From positions 1 through 64,000 of the forward strand of contig JASJCL010000038.1 in assembly GCA_030066015.1 (NCBI GenBank): a DNA stretch of 64,000 bases, written 5' to 3'. The notes below the pieces were generated by a model. It saw nothing but the letters and a program-made list of their open reading frames with translations, did not search any database and was not told where the DNA came from. Shown piece by piece: positions 26,101-34,366 of the stretch. Every line of letters starts with the position of its first letter. The stretch's first letter is position 1. This DNA is from Desulfosarcinaceae bacterium (GTDB lineage Bacteria > Desulfobacterota > Desulfobacteria > Desulfobacterales > Desulfosarcinaceae). The position numbers and the translations under genes are program-made.

Positions 26101-27547
26101 CTTCCAGGAGACCATCCGCGAAGCGGGCCTCAACGCCTACCTCTTCGAGATGGCCAACATCCGCGACCAGAACACCTGGGTTCACATGGACCAGCCCGAA
26201 AAAGCCACCGAAAAGGCCAAGGCCTTGGTACGCATGGCGGTGGCCAAGGTGGTGCACCAGCGCCCCCTCTATCCCGTGGAGGTCCCCATCACCCCGGCCG
26301 CCCTGGTGGTGGGGGGCGGGGCTGCCGGCATGGCAGCGGCCCTGGAGCTGGCCGAACAGGGTCCCGAAGTGCATCTGGTGGAGAAGGGCCCGCGTCTGGG
26401 GGGACATCTCAACCAGTTGCAGAGCACCTGGCAGGGCGCCTCGCTGGACGACTATCGCCGCGATCAGGTGGCCCGGATCGAGGCCCACCCCCGCATCCAT
26501 CTCCACCTGGGGGCCGAAGTGACGCGCACCGGTGGCTCACTGGGTCAGTTCTCCACCGAGATCGCCACGGTCGATGGTTCTACCCAGGAGATCACCCATG
26601 CCGTCACCCTCCTGGCGACGGGTGGCGGGGAGTACGTCCCCGAGGAATATCTCTACGGCAAACACCCGCAGGTACTGACCCATCTGGACCTGGATCAGGC
26701 GATGATGCGCGAACCCGAGCGTCTGGAGGGGTTGAAAAGTGTGGTCTTCATCCAGTGTGTGGGATCGCGCAGCGAGGAACGGCCCTATTGCTCCAAGGTC
26801 TGCTGCACCCACAGCCTCAAGGCCGCCCTGGCCCTCAAGCGCAAAAATCCCGCCGCACGGGTGACCATTCTCTACCGGGATATCCGCGCCTATGGTCTCC
26901 GCGAGACCCTCTATCAGGAGTGCCGTCGACAGGGGATTCTGTTCATCCGCTACACCCAAAAACAGCCCCCCAGCGTCGCCATGGCCACCGACGAGACCCT
27001 GCTTCTCACGGTGGTGGACCCCGTCCTGGACCGCCCTGTGCGGATCCGGCCGGATATGCTGGTGCTGGCCGCGGCCATCCTGCCCAACGCCAACCAGAAG
27101 CTCTTCGAACTGTTCAAGGTGCCGGTGAATGCCGCCGGTTTCCTGGTGGAGGCCCACGCCAAGCTGCGGCCGGTGGAGATGGCCAGCGAAGGGGTCTTCC
27201 TGGCCGGCCTGGCCCACTACCCCAAACCGTTGGAGGAGAGCGTTGCCCAGGCGCAAGCCGCCGCTGCCCGGGCCATGACCCTGCTCTCCAAACCCTTCCT
27301 TTTGGCTGGCGGGGTGGTGGCCGAGGTGGAGCGGGGACGTTGTGCCGCCTGTCTCACCTGCGTGCGCACCTGTCCCTACAACATTCCACAGGTGGACGAG
27401 CACAGCCATGCCGTTATCGACCCCGCCCTCTGCCACGGCTGCGGCACCTGTGCGGCCGAATGCCCCGGCAAGGCGATTACCCTGTCGCATTTCACCGATG
27501 ATCAACTGATCGCCAAGGGCGCCGCCCTGGTGTCCAATCCCACCTAA
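23114..27547 (+). CDS. Second HdrA-GltD-HdrA fusion flavoprotein
   Basis: A 1477-residue paralogue of the protein at 6963, collinear over its whole length. It has HdrA FAD (GGGISG about 13), ferredoxin cysteines (CTACGECAKVCP about 112), a GltD unit (CKAGCP about 158, CGRVCNHPCEIAC about 200, FAD GSGPGG about 255, NAD(P) site GGGNVA about 385), CLQCGLCSEC (about 620), VFVCNCGINIGG (about 923), second HdrA FAD (GGGAAG about 1065), and paired C-terminal 4Fe-4S motifs (about 1410-1460). I use ATG 23114, behind GCGAGGAGGAC; an in-frame ATG at 23072 is possible. The upstream HdrC-HdrB selenoprotein supplies the disulfide-reductase side of a classical HdrABC, and the GltD unit supplies NAD(P)H access. 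A strong terminator follows directly. Confidence 0.9.
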   Translation: MKSDGKTGAVMVVGGGISGIQASLDLAESGLKVYLVERQAAIGGKMAQLDKTFPTNDCAMCIISPKLVEAGRHLNIELLTLTEVEGIAGEPGNFEVTVKRHPRYIDTEKCTACGECAKVCPVPLADGFNEGLDQRRAAYKQYPQAMPGAYAIDKKGRAPCKAGCPLGPSVQGCFALIQQGDYAGAYRLFRQEHPFPAICGRVCNHPCEIACTRGELDEPLSIRHMHRFLSDWVQENGIEPVTPPADKFPEKVAVIGSGPGGLACAYFLALKGYAVTVFEKEDTIGGMLTLGIPAYRLPRAIIDSEVQPLIDLGVVFKTGVDIGKDTTIGDLRQDGYGAFFLAVGSQECKLLGLEGEDLEGVLGGLDYLRRVNAGESVDLGDRVAVIGGGNVAMDAVRTALRGGAKQPFILYRRSEAEMPAGMDEVAECREEGIEIMPLTNPIGIIREAGRVTAIECQKMELGEPDASGRRRPVPIPGSEFTLEIDTLMPSIGQESDWACLTDECACTLSDWGTLEVDALTLQTADPDIFAGGDAVTGPRTVVEALAAGKEAAYSIERFLQGEDLKAGRGEQPPLAVVALGDQPLLPRQKMPLRPGAERVGDFEEVALGFDEARMQAEAERCLQCGLCSECYLCEQACLAEAVNHAEAVRTETLRVGAMVLAPGFKAFDPLVYENYAYAHHPNVVTSLEFERLLSASGPNEGHLIRPTDGQPPKKIAWLQCVGSRDIQNCDNAYCSSVCCMYACKQAVIAKEHSDAPLDTAIFFMDLRTFGKDFDRYQISSMEDHGVRFVRSRIHSILPKGDHALRIVYATEMGTPVEEVFDMVVLSVGLSADPAAVSLAGRLGINLNGYGFVEGEDTAPTATNREGIYVCGAFKEPKDIPYAVMEASAAAAQAARPLAGVRWSLTSEKETPVERDIAAEAPRIGVFVCNCGINIGGVADVPAVRDYARDLPHVVHVEDNLFACSQDNIAHLKEVIDEQGLNRVVVASCSPRTHEPLFQETIREAGLNAYLFEMANIRDQNTWVHMDQPEKATEKAKALVRMAVAKVVHQRPLYPVEVPITPAALVVGGGAAGMAAALELAEQGPEVHLVEKGPRLGGHLNQLQSTWQGASLDDYRRDQVARIEAHPRIHLHLGAEVTRTGGSLGQFSTEIATVDGSTQEITHAVTLLATGGGEYVPEEYLYGKHPQVLTHLDLDQAMMREPERLEGLKSVVFIQCVGSRSEERPYCSKVCCTHSLKAALALKRKNPAARVTILYRDIRAYGLRETLYQECRRQGILFIRYTQKQPPSVAMATDETLLLTVVDPVLDRPVRIRPDMLVLAAAILPNANQKLFELFKVPVNAAGFLVEAHAKLRPVEMASEGVFLAGLAHYPKPLEESVAQAQAAAARAMTLLSKPFLLAGGVVAEVERGRCAACLTCVRTCPYNIPQVDEHSHAVIDPALCHGCGTCAAECPGKAITLSHFTDDQLIAKGAALVSNPT

Positions 27548-27566
27548 GGCGCACTTTTGGTCAACA

Positions 27567-27603
27567 GACCGCCGACCGGTCCCCGGTCGGCGGTCATTTT
27601 TTT
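27567..27603 (+). terminator. Rho-independent terminator after the second hdrA fusion
   Basis: A 13-bp perfect stem (GACCGCCGACCGG and its complement) with a 3-base loop is followed by A and seven T. It begins 20 bases after the stop codon. This is the clearest terminator in the window and ends the metF-like/hdrCB/hdrA operon. Confidence 0.92.
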
Positions 27604-28047
27604 CAAGAATGCGGCATCTGAGATCTGAAATGGCCATCTGATTGAAACAGCCCTACTTCACCCGCCGGGGTCCGTTTTTGATCGCCATGGCCAACAGGTT
27701 GGCGATCGCCCCGTCACCCCACCCACCGGCGGCGGTCTGGCCCGGCGCCCCTGATGCATCCGCAACCCTCCCTTCGGTCCATGCCGGCCCACCGCTTGAC
27801 GCATTTGACGCTGCTGCCCCTGTTGTGCCAAAAAGGGTCCTGTGCCACCGCGACAGTGATCCTGCCCGGCCGATTCCTCGGCGCAATCCATTTCGTCATT
27901 CGGCGCGTCGTCAGCGTCCGCCATGAGGTTTGCACACAAGCGGGTGCAGGGCGGCCAGCATCAGGCCGCGGCGAGCTGAGTCCTGATCGCTTCGGGTCAA
28001 TCGGATGCATGATCCGCTCCGATGGTGGGAGAGGGAGGTTCAACGTG
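27604..28047. other. Intergenic region before the PrcB-like gene
   Basis: No supported gene. An open frame in phase with the next gene begins at 27754, but it lacks a ribosome binding site and a domain. A promoter is presumed but not recognised. Confidence 0.4.
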
Positions 28048-28584
28048 ATGGTAACAACAAGAGCGCAAATGCACGCTGGCATGATCGCACTTTTGTGGAT
28101 CGTCTGGCTGACAGGCTGCTGGACACCGCTGACAGCCAACCGAAGTGCGGATGCGCAGGTGCCGCTGACGCGGCTGGAGACCGGCCAGGCATCCCGCTTG
28201 CCGGGGACGGAGATGCGGTTTCGGCTCTACACCGATGCGGGCCGGTTCTCCTCGGCGTACGGCCGGATTCACGCGGCAACCCTGCCGCCGCCCGAGACGC
28301 CGACGGTGAATTTCGCACGCTGGTGGGTCCTCGGCGCCTTCCTGGGCCAGCGACCCACCGCCGGCTATGGGATCGACCTAGGACCGGCCGCCGTCACCCG
28401 TGTCGGCGGTGAATCCATCCTGGTCGTGCAGGTGCGTGCCGCGGCGCCCCCGGCCGGTGTCCCTGTCGCCCAGGTGATGACCGCTCCCTTCGTGCTGTAT
28501 AAACTGCCAGTCGGAGAGTGGCGCAGGATACGCTTTTTGGACGACAACGCAGTCGTCCTGGGGGAGATTCAGATCGAACGGTGA
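28048..28584 (+). CDS. PrcB-like lipoprotein
   Basis: A 178-residue exported protein with a signal ending in a lipobox (VWLTGC, Cys at about 24). The C-terminal 90 residues resemble the PrcB C-terminal domain: NFARWWVLGAFLGQRPTAGYGI, a paired-strand region with QVRAAAPPAGVPVAQVMTAPF, and a terminal YKLPVGEW. Proteins of this family include the Treponema dentilisin complex lipoprotein and many uncharacterised bacterial lipoproteins; a protease partner is not visible nearby. I chose ATG 28048, behind GAGGGAGG, rather than the earlier in-frame ATG at 27754, because the signal peptide begins there. It stands alone between the redox operon and a convergent kinase gene. Confidence 0.75.
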   Translation: MVTTRAQMHAGMIALLWIVWLTGCWTPLTANRSADAQVPLTRLETGQASRLPGTEMRFRLYTDAGRFSSAYGRIHAATLPPPETPTVNFARWWVLGAFLGQRPTAGYGIDLGPAAVTRVGGESILVVQVRAAAPPAGVPVAQVMTAPFVLYKLPVGEWRRIRFLDDNAVVLGEIQIER

Positions 28585-28687
28585 CCATTTCCGGCACCGC
28601 AGAAGAGCGGCTGCCGGTGGTGCCGCTGGAGCAGTCGCTCCACGTGGGCGATCTCACCCCGCCAATGGGGATGCCGCTGCCGGGCGG

Positions 28688-30187
28688 TTACTGCGCCACC
28701 GGCAGCAGAACCGTGAAGCTGCTGCCCTCGTCCGCTACGCTCTCCACACTGACGTGACCGCCCAGAGAATCTACCAGCCCCTTGACGATGGGCAGCCCCA
28801 GGCCCGTTCCGGTGATGAAGCGCGTTTTATCAGTCTTGACACGATAGAAGCGCTCGAAGATCTTTTCCAGGTGACGCGCTTCCATGCCAAATCCATTGTC
28901 CGTGACCGTGACACAGAGGTTGACAGCGCTAATGGCGACCGTCACCTGGATGCGGCCTCCCGCTTGGGTATAGTTGATGGCGTTGGCGATCAGGTTGCCG
29001 AAGATGCTCTCCAGGGCCAGCGGGTCGGCCTTGATCTGGGGCAGGGGGGTGTCGGGGGTGTGGAGGGTTAGGGTCTGATCCTTGGCCTGGGCGCGGGCCT
29101 GCATGAACTCGACGATATTGCCCAGAAGCGCTTCCAACTGGATGGGCTTGATCTCCTGGCTGACCGCTCCGGCTTCGATGCGGGAGATGTCCAGGAGATC
29201 GCCGATGAGGGAGATGAGGCCCTTGGTTTTCTCCTTGGCGCGCGCGAGCAGATGGGCGTCGCTTTCCGATACTTGATCAACCACGTCGCTGAGCACCAGC
29301 GCGAGCTGCTCGTGAATCGTGGAGAGGGGTGAGCGCAGTTCGTGGGAGACTTTGGCCACGAACTCGGACTTGAGACGGTCCAGGACCCGGATAGCGGTGA
29401 CGTCCACGATGTTGGTGACCGCTCCCAGGCACTCCCGGTTTTCGCCCAGGACGGGTCGCCCCCGGGCCATGAGAAAGGCGTCCTCCTGCAGGTTGAACTC
29501 ATAGGTGGGGATGTCATCGTAATCCACGTAGCGTCCGGTGGAGATCTCCATGACGAGCGTGCAGAGCCCCTTGTCGGCGATGACATCGCAGACCTTCTCG
29601 CCAACGCCGGCCGTCAGGGATTCTTCCAGGTTCAGGTGGCGTCGCAGCGCCGCGTTCATCAGGACCACCTCGCCGTCGGCGTTGGTGACGAGCACCCCGT
29701 TGGGCAGGCTGTCGACAACGGCGGCCATGCGGCTTTTTTCCATGTTCAGGTCACGGAGGGTACGCCGGTTCTCCGCCGCGAGGTGCTCGGATTTGCGGCG
29801 CTGCTGAACCATCTCGGCGGCCTGGGTGCAGACGAGGCGCAGTCGATCGGGGTCGACGGGCTCGGGCATGACGTCGTGAGCGCCCCGTTTCATGGCCTCG
29901 ATGGCGGTTTCCACCGTGGCGGCGCCGGTGGTGACGATGACCAGTATGTGGGGATGGGATGCCTTGACCCGAGAGAGGACCTCCAAGCCGTCGATTCCCG
30001 GAATTTTCAGGTCCAGCAGGAGGATGTCGATCGCCCCGTCGGCGACGATCTCCAGGCCCGCAGCGCCGTGATTGGCGGTGAAAACGGCGAGGCCCATCTC
30101 TCTCAGAAACCGTTCCGTGCGATCGCGAAACCCCTCTTCATCGGCCACGACCAGAACGCTGATCTCGTCCAGTTGCGCGTTAGCCAT
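28688..30187 (-). CDS. Receiver-PAS-histidine kinase with a degenerate receiver
   Basis: A 499-residue soluble sensor kinase. The N-terminal receiver (about 9-125) keeps the phospho-Asp (Asp59, LLLDLKIP), but the acidic pair is VVADEE and the conserved Lys is Glu109 (MPEPVD), so phosphorylation chemistry may be impaired. A coiled region leads to a PAS domain (about 155-270), HisKA (phospho-His in KVSHELRSPLS, about 283) and ATPase (N-box NLIANAINYT, DNGFGM, GTGLGLPIV). The HELRSPL H-box and FYRVKTDKTR segment are typical of class I kinases. Convergent with the PrcB-like gene; no partner regulator is adjacent. Confidence 0.88.
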   Translation of the reverse strand: MANAQLDEISVLVVADEEGFRDRTERFLREMGLAVFTANHGAAGLEIVADGAIDILLLDLKIPGIDGLEVLSRVKASHPHILVIVTTGAATVETAIEAMKRGAHDVMPEPVDPDRLRLVCTQAAEMVQQRRKSEHLAAENRRTLRDLNMEKSRMAAVVDSLPNGVLVTNADGEVVLMNAALRRHLNLEESLTAGVGEKVCDVIADKGLCTLVMEISTGRYVDYDDIPTYEFNLQEDAFLMARGRPVLGENRECLGAVTNIVDVTAIRVLDRLKSEFVAKVSHELRSPLSTIHEQLALVLSDVVDQVSESDAHLLARAKEKTKGLISLIGDLLDISRIEAGAVSQEIKPIQLEALLGNIVEFMQARAQAKDQTLTLHTPDTPLPQIKADPLALESIFGNLIANAINYTQAGGRIQVTVAISAVNLCVTVTDNGFGMEARHLEKIFERFYRVKTDKTRFITGTGLGLPIVKGLVDSLGGHVSVESVADEGSSFTVLLPVAQ

Positions 30188-30399
30188 GCAGGTCGTCTCC
30201 TCGTGCGTCGTCCAATATCAGCGGGGGGTGATGGTGAAGCGGGCGCCGCTGCCGCCGCCGTCGGAAGAGCGGGCCAATTAAAGGCCAATCGCTGCAATGG
30301 TGTCAACCCATTATAGCGGCACGCTGGGTGGGTGGATTGCGGACCCCATGGCGGGGCTGGTGTGGTGGGATCCGGCGGTCTCCCGCGCGACCCCACGAA

Positions 30400-30696
30400 T
30401 CAACGCTTTGAGAGGCGCTCCAGGTATGCCTCCCATTCGATGGGCAGCATCTGTCTCTTCTGGGTGTTGCAGCGTTTGCAGGCCGGGACCAGGTTGCCTT
30501 TGGTCGACTTGCCGCCGCGGGCCAGGGGAACGATGTGGTCCATGGTTAGTTCGCGCGGGGCCGTGGCCGCCCCGCAGTAATGACAGATTCCTTTGGCGCA
30601 GCGCCGCTTCCACCATTGAGAGTGCCGCAGGTCTCGGGCTTTGTGACGTTCGCGACGAATGTCGGCATCGTCGATTGTATCGAACCAGTGCGCCAT
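30400..30696 (-). CDS. HNH endonuclease family protein
   Basis: A 98-residue protein with a single HNH domain: zinc-binding CHYC and CKRC pairs frame the catalytic segment MDHIVPLARGG and GNLVPA. The N-terminal 35 residues are basic and helical. Small stand-alone HNH proteins occur widely in bacterial chromosomes; some act in restriction or mobile elements, others have unknown roles. No phage or intron genes are near. It is a single gene in an otherwise housekeeping neighbourhood, upstream of the kinase gene on the same strand with a 212-base gap that holds nothing recognisable. Confidence 0.85.
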   Translation of the reverse strand: MAHWFDTIDDADIRRERHKARDLRHSQWWKRRCAKGICHYCGAATAPRELTMDHIVPLARGGKSTKGNLVPACKRCNTQKRQMLPIEWEAYLERLSKR

Positions 30697-30741
30697 GACG
30701 GAAGCTATACCACAATCGCTGCCGGGTGGGAAAATCCCGCT

Positions 30742-31578
30742 TCAGCGTCCGCTGCCGAGCCCCAATTGCGCCAGCCACCGGTCAATCTCTGCGGTAAGGA
30801 TGGCATAGAAAGCTTCAGAGCCGCCCAACCCTCTGCGTCCGAAGTAGTAGTTGATCTCGAGAAAAAGGGGACGATGATCGCCAGCGGCGAAGAGAAAGTC
30901 GAAACCCGCCACGTTGATGCCGCTTCGCCGGCAGAAGTCACGGGTGGCGCTACGGGCCCGCTGCTGGAGATGGGGATCGGTCCGCTGGTCGATCGCAGCA
31001 CCTTTGCCCGCGCTGGTGCCGAAGCGATCGCCATCGGGATTGATGCGCCAATAGGAGATCAGTCGCTCACCAATCACCACCACCCGCAAGGAACGCTGGT
31101 TGCTGGGCACCAGTTGTTGGAGGAGAAAGGCGCCCTGGTAACGATCCGCGGCCCACTGCCGGTATTCCTGGAGGTGGCCGGCGCTCTCGATGAGGGCCAC
31201 GGTGTCGCCCTCTCCCCCGAAGTCAAGCTTGAACACCAGCGGATAACCGAGTTCAACGGCGATCTCGGGCGCTTCGCACCTGAAGTCGAAATTCGCCAGA
31301 TCGTCATATAACCGGGTTGGCGGATGGGGCACGCCTAGCTCATGGAAGAGGCGTGTCTGACCTGATTTTCCCGGGTAGTCGAAGCGGGCATCGTAGTTGG
31401 GAAAAAGGTGGGCGGCGTTCGCTCTGGCAATGGCATAGAGATCGGGTTTGCAGCCCTGCGGCAGGATGACGGCATCCGCCGCCCGGATGCGGGCCAGATC
31501 CTCGGCGCCGGGCGGCCGCTCGGCGCTGAGGCGATTCTCATCCGCCACGTAGCAGGGATGAAAGGAGAGTATCATCAA
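30742..31578 (-). CDS. ATP-grasp family protein (RimK-like)
   Basis: A 278-residue protein with an ATP-grasp fold. N-terminal residues 1-80 form the preATP-grasp region; Lys in YPLVFKLDFGGEGD (about 125) and the acidic metal ligands in FDFLF and FLEINYYFG (about 240-250) match RimK/glutathione-synthetase-like ligases. Such enzymes form amide or peptide bonds using ATP. Its start overlaps the end of era by 4 bases, so it is coexpressed with era and engB. The substrate is unknown; a modification role linked to the ribosome (as for RimK on S6) is only an association through era. Confidence 0.75.
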   Translation of the reverse strand: MMILSFHPCYVADENRLSAERPPGAEDLARIRAADAVILPQGCKPDLYAIARANAAHLFPNYDARFDYPGKSGQTRLFHELGVPHPPTRLYDDLANFDFRCEAPEIAVELGYPLVFKLDFGGEGDTVALIESAGHLQEYRQWAADRYQGAFLLQQLVPSNQRSLRVVVIGERLISYWRINPDGDRFGTSAGKGAAIDQRTDPHLQQRARSATRDFCRRSGINVAGFDFLFAAGDHRPLFLEINYYFGRRGLGGSEAFYAILTAEIDRWLAQLGLGSGR

Positions 31579-32489
31579 TATCCGAACCGCTGCAGGGCTT
31601 TCGTATCCTTGCTCCAGTTCTTTTCGACCCGTACGAATAGCTTCAGAAAGACCTTGGTACCCAGTAGTCCCTGGATCTCCTTGCGGGCCGCCTCGCCGAT
31701 CTGACGCAGTTTAGCGCCCCCTTTACCGATGAGAATCCCCTTTTGGGAGTCGCGCTCCACGTGCAAGGTGGCGTGAATACGCACCAATTTGCCATCCCTA
31801 TCCTCATCGAACGCATCCACGGTGACCGCCGTGGCGTAAGGAATCTCCTGCCCGGTGAGGCGGAAGGCTTTCTCGCGCACCATCTCGCCGGCGATGAAGC
31901 GTTCGGGCAGGTCGGTGATATCCTCGCTGCCGTAGAACGGATAGCCGGTGGGGAGGCGCTTCACCATGTCTGCCAGGAGCTGATCCACCTGGGTTCGGTG
32001 TTTGGCCGAGATGGGGACGATGGCGGCAAAGTTGAAGCGCTCGGTCCAACGCTGAATGATGGGCAGCAGGCTGCTTTTGGGGATGCGGTCGATCTTGTTG
32101 AGGGCCAGAATGATGGGTTTTTTCACCGCCGCCAGCTTCTTGAGCAGCAGCGCTTCCGCATCGGGATCGGGGGCGCTGACGTCGGCCATCAGCAGCACCT
32201 GATCCACATCGCCGACGACCGACAGGGCCACCTCAACGATCCGCACGTTGAGGGGCTGTTTGGCGCGGTGGACCCCGGGCGTGTCGAGGAAGACTATCTG
32301 GGCGTCTTCGCGATTGTAGATGCCCAGGATCCGGTTGCGGGTGGTCTGTGGCTTTTTGGAGGTGATGGAGATCTTCTCCCCCAGAACGGTGTTGAGCAGT
32401 GTGGATTTGCCCGCATTGGGGGCTCCCAGAATGGCCACAAAGCCCGATTTGAAGTTGGGCCCGGTCGCGCTGCGGTGGCTCTCGTTCAT
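31575..32489 (-). CDS. era: Era, ribosome-assembly GTPase
   Basis: A 304-residue GTPase that assists 16S rRNA processing and 30S assembly. G1 is GAPNAGKS, G3 DTPGVH, G4 NKID; the C-terminal KH domain includes GILIGKGGAKLRQIG. The length is normal for Era. It overlaps engB upstream by 4 bases and the ATP-grasp gene downstream by 4 bases, forming one tight operon. Another component usual in such clusters, rnc, is found in a different run at 55436. Confidence 0.97.
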   Translation of the reverse strand: MNESHRSATGPNFKSGFVAILGAPNAGKSTLLNTVLGEKISITSKKPQTTRNRILGIYNREDAQIVFLDTPGVHRAKQPLNVRIVEVALSVVGDVDQVLLMADVSAPDPDAEALLLKKLAAVKKPIILALNKIDRIPKSSLLPIIQRWTERFNFAAIVPISAKHRTQVDQLLADMVKRLPTGYPFYGSEDITDLPERFIAGEMVREKAFRLTGQEIPYATAVTVDAFDEDRDGKLVRIHATLHVERDSQKGILIGKGGAKLRQIGEAARKEIQGLLGTKVFLKLFVRVEKNWSKDTKALQRFGY

Positions 32490-33127
32490 GTCGCGTTCTC
32501 CTCAAAGGGTGCTCCCATGGCTGCGTCCCTGCTGGACACGACGGCCGGCAGCACCAGCTCTTCGATGGCGGCCCAGACCTGCTCCTTTCCCAGACGGGTC
32601 TTGGCGGAAAAACGGATCAGGTCCGTCCGATCAAGCGCCAAGTGTTGGGCGATCGCCTGGGCACGCAGCTTCTGCTTGTGTTTGGACAATTTATCCGCCT
32701 TGGTGAGCACCGGCAGGCAGGGAATTGCCTTTTCGAGGAGCCAGTCCAGGAGGTCGATCTCCTCCTCTCGAGGGGTGCGGCGGATATCCATGAGCAACAC
32801 CACGCCTTTCAGGGCGGTGCGACTGCTCAGATAGCGCCTCACCATGGGCCCCCACTGACGGCGGATCTTTTCGGGCACCTTGGCGTAGCCGTAACCGGGC
32901 AGATCCACCAGATTGAAGGCGGCATTGATGCGGAAGAAGTTGATCAACTGGGTGCGGCCGGGGGTGGCACTGGTTTTGACGAGCCGCCTGCGGTTTACAA
33001 GACAATTGATCAGCGAGGACTTGCCCACGTTGGAGCGTCCAGCGAAGGCGATCTCGGGCCCCTCATCGGGGGGGTACTGCTCTGGTGTGACGGCGCTGGT
33101 GATGAAATCTGCGGATTTGACAATCAT
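32486..33127 (-). CDS. engB: EngB/YsxC ribosome-biogenesis GTP-binding protein
   Basis: A 213-residue small GTPase needed for large-subunit assembly. G1 is GRSNVGKSS, G3 DLPGYG, G4 TKADK, with the family-typical FFRINAAFNLVDLPGYGYAK region. Length is at the normal EngB size plus about 12 C-terminal residues. It is first in the engB-era-ATP-grasp operon; the promoter should lie in the 174-base gap upstream (33128-33301), where I could not identify boxes. Confidence 0.96.
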   Translation of the reverse strand: MIVKSADFITSAVTPEQYPPDEGPEIAFAGRSNVGKSSLINCLVNRRRLVKTSATPGRTQLINFFRINAAFNLVDLPGYGYAKVPEKIRRQWGPMVRRYLSSRTALKGVVLLMDIRRTPREEEIDLLDWLLEKAIPCLPVLTKADKLSKHKQKLRAQAIAQHLALDRTDLIRFSAKTRLGKEQVWAAIEELVLPAVVSSRDAAMGAPFEENAT

Positions 33128-33301
33128 CTCGGCTAAAGTCGATCTTGGTCAGAAGGGATCCGGCGGCCAGAGCGTCCGCAACATCGGTCCGCCCCCATAC
33201 CGCCAGTGCGTTGCCAACGGCTTCACGATGCCGCCCGCGGCACCCTGGCGCCTCTCACTATATCCCACTGATGGCGAGAAGCAAAGGGCGGTTGCTGCTC
33301 T

Positions 33302-34366
33302 TTAAATGTGGTTATCCGGCGCCGCGGCCGCAGGCCTGTCGAGCAGGCAGGTGAGAGCGTTACGGGCGTGGTTGGCATAGCGAACCGCATCGGCCGGGTC
33401 CAGGCGGTGGCCGGTGGTCGGCGCCTGGACCCAGTCCAGCGTGAGCAGGTGTGCCAGGGCCAGGTAGTCGAACAGGGCCGCACGCTCGGTTTGCTGAAGC
33501 GGCGGTAGGGCGCCGCGGGGACCCATCTTCGCGGCGACGGTGCTGTCATAGCCCGCCAGAAAGGCCGCCAGCAGCTGCGGATCAACGCCGCCCTTGGCCG
33601 TCCCACCGCAGGCATCCCCTTGCCAGCGAGTGGCCAAACAGGCGGCCGCCAGTCCCACATCGTACAGGCGCCAGTTGTGGTCGGCGTACTCGAAATCGAA
33701 GATACCGCATATGGTCTCACGGATGGGATCGTCGTCGGGGTCGGTCCACCGCACGTTGGCGGCGTGAAAGTCGCCGTGAACCATCAAATCGGGCCAGGCA
33801 CTGCGGTCATGTCCGGCAAGGCTGGTGGTCAGCTGGTCGAGGGTGGCCGCAGCCAGGGGCTCATCTTTCAATCGCACCCTGAGACCCTCTAGCCGCTGGG
33901 CCTCATCAGCGGCCACATTCCGTCGCGCCGGCTTCCACCCCCATACGGCCAGGTGATACAGGGCCAGGGCCCTGCCCAGAACCGTCGCGGTGTGTGGCGT
34001 GCCGGGAGGCCTGTCCCAGGTGTAGCGATCCTCACCGGGCAGGAGGGTCAACAGGGCCAGGTATCGGTGGTGGCGGAAGGGCGGTACCAGGGTCCGCCAG
34101 GTCGGCGGCTCAGCCGGGGGGATCAGGCGGGGAGAAAGGGGAAAGTCCACCTCGGCCAGTCGGTTAAGGAGATCGTGTTCCCGCCCAATACGCTCCGACG
34201 AGATCGCCGGGTGGTAGAGACGCAGGATGTAGGCGGCGCCGTCGAGGGTCTCGACCCGAATGCTTCGGTTGACCAGGCCCCGGTCGATGCGCCGGAGCGC
34301 TACCACGGCGCCGATGGACCAGTGGCGCCCGATCGTCTCGATCAGCCGGTCTTCAGGCCCGTTCAC
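33302..34366 (-). CDS. APH-family phosphotransferase (choline/homoserine kinase-like)
   Basis: A 354-residue protein kinase-like small-molecule or protein kinase of the APH family. The Brenner motif MVHGDFHAANV (about 195) carries the catalytic Asp, and IFDFEYADHNW (about 220) the metal-binding Asp. The N-lobe shows VNRSIRVET and YILRLYHP, like SrkA/HomK-type kinases. The start at 34366 overlaps the end of the aminotransferase gene by 14 bases. The combination with an aminotransferase could hint at an amino-acid substrate such as homoserine; the sequence does not settle it. Confidence 0.82.
   Translation of the reverse strand: MNGPEDRLIETIGRHWSIGAVVALRRIDRGLVNRSIRVETLDGAAYILRLYHPAISSERIGREHDLLNRLAEVDFPLSPRLIPPAEPPTWRTLVPPFRHHRYLALLTLLPGEDRYTWDRPPGTPHTATVLGRALALYHLAVWGWKPARRNVAADEAQRLEGLRVRLKDEPLAAATLDQLTTSLAGHDRSAWPDLMVHGDFHAANVRWTDPDDDPIRETICGIFDFEYADHNWRLYDVGLAAACLATRWQGDACGGTAKGGVDPQLLAAFLAGYDSTVAAKMGPRGALPPLQQTERAALFDYLALAHLLTLDWVQAPTTGHRLDPADAVRYANHARNALTCLLDRPAAAAPDNHI

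Noticed and set aside
24674-27637. Long antisense frames opposite the second hdrA fusion
   Set aside because: Shadows of a strongly supported sense gene; no family resemblance.
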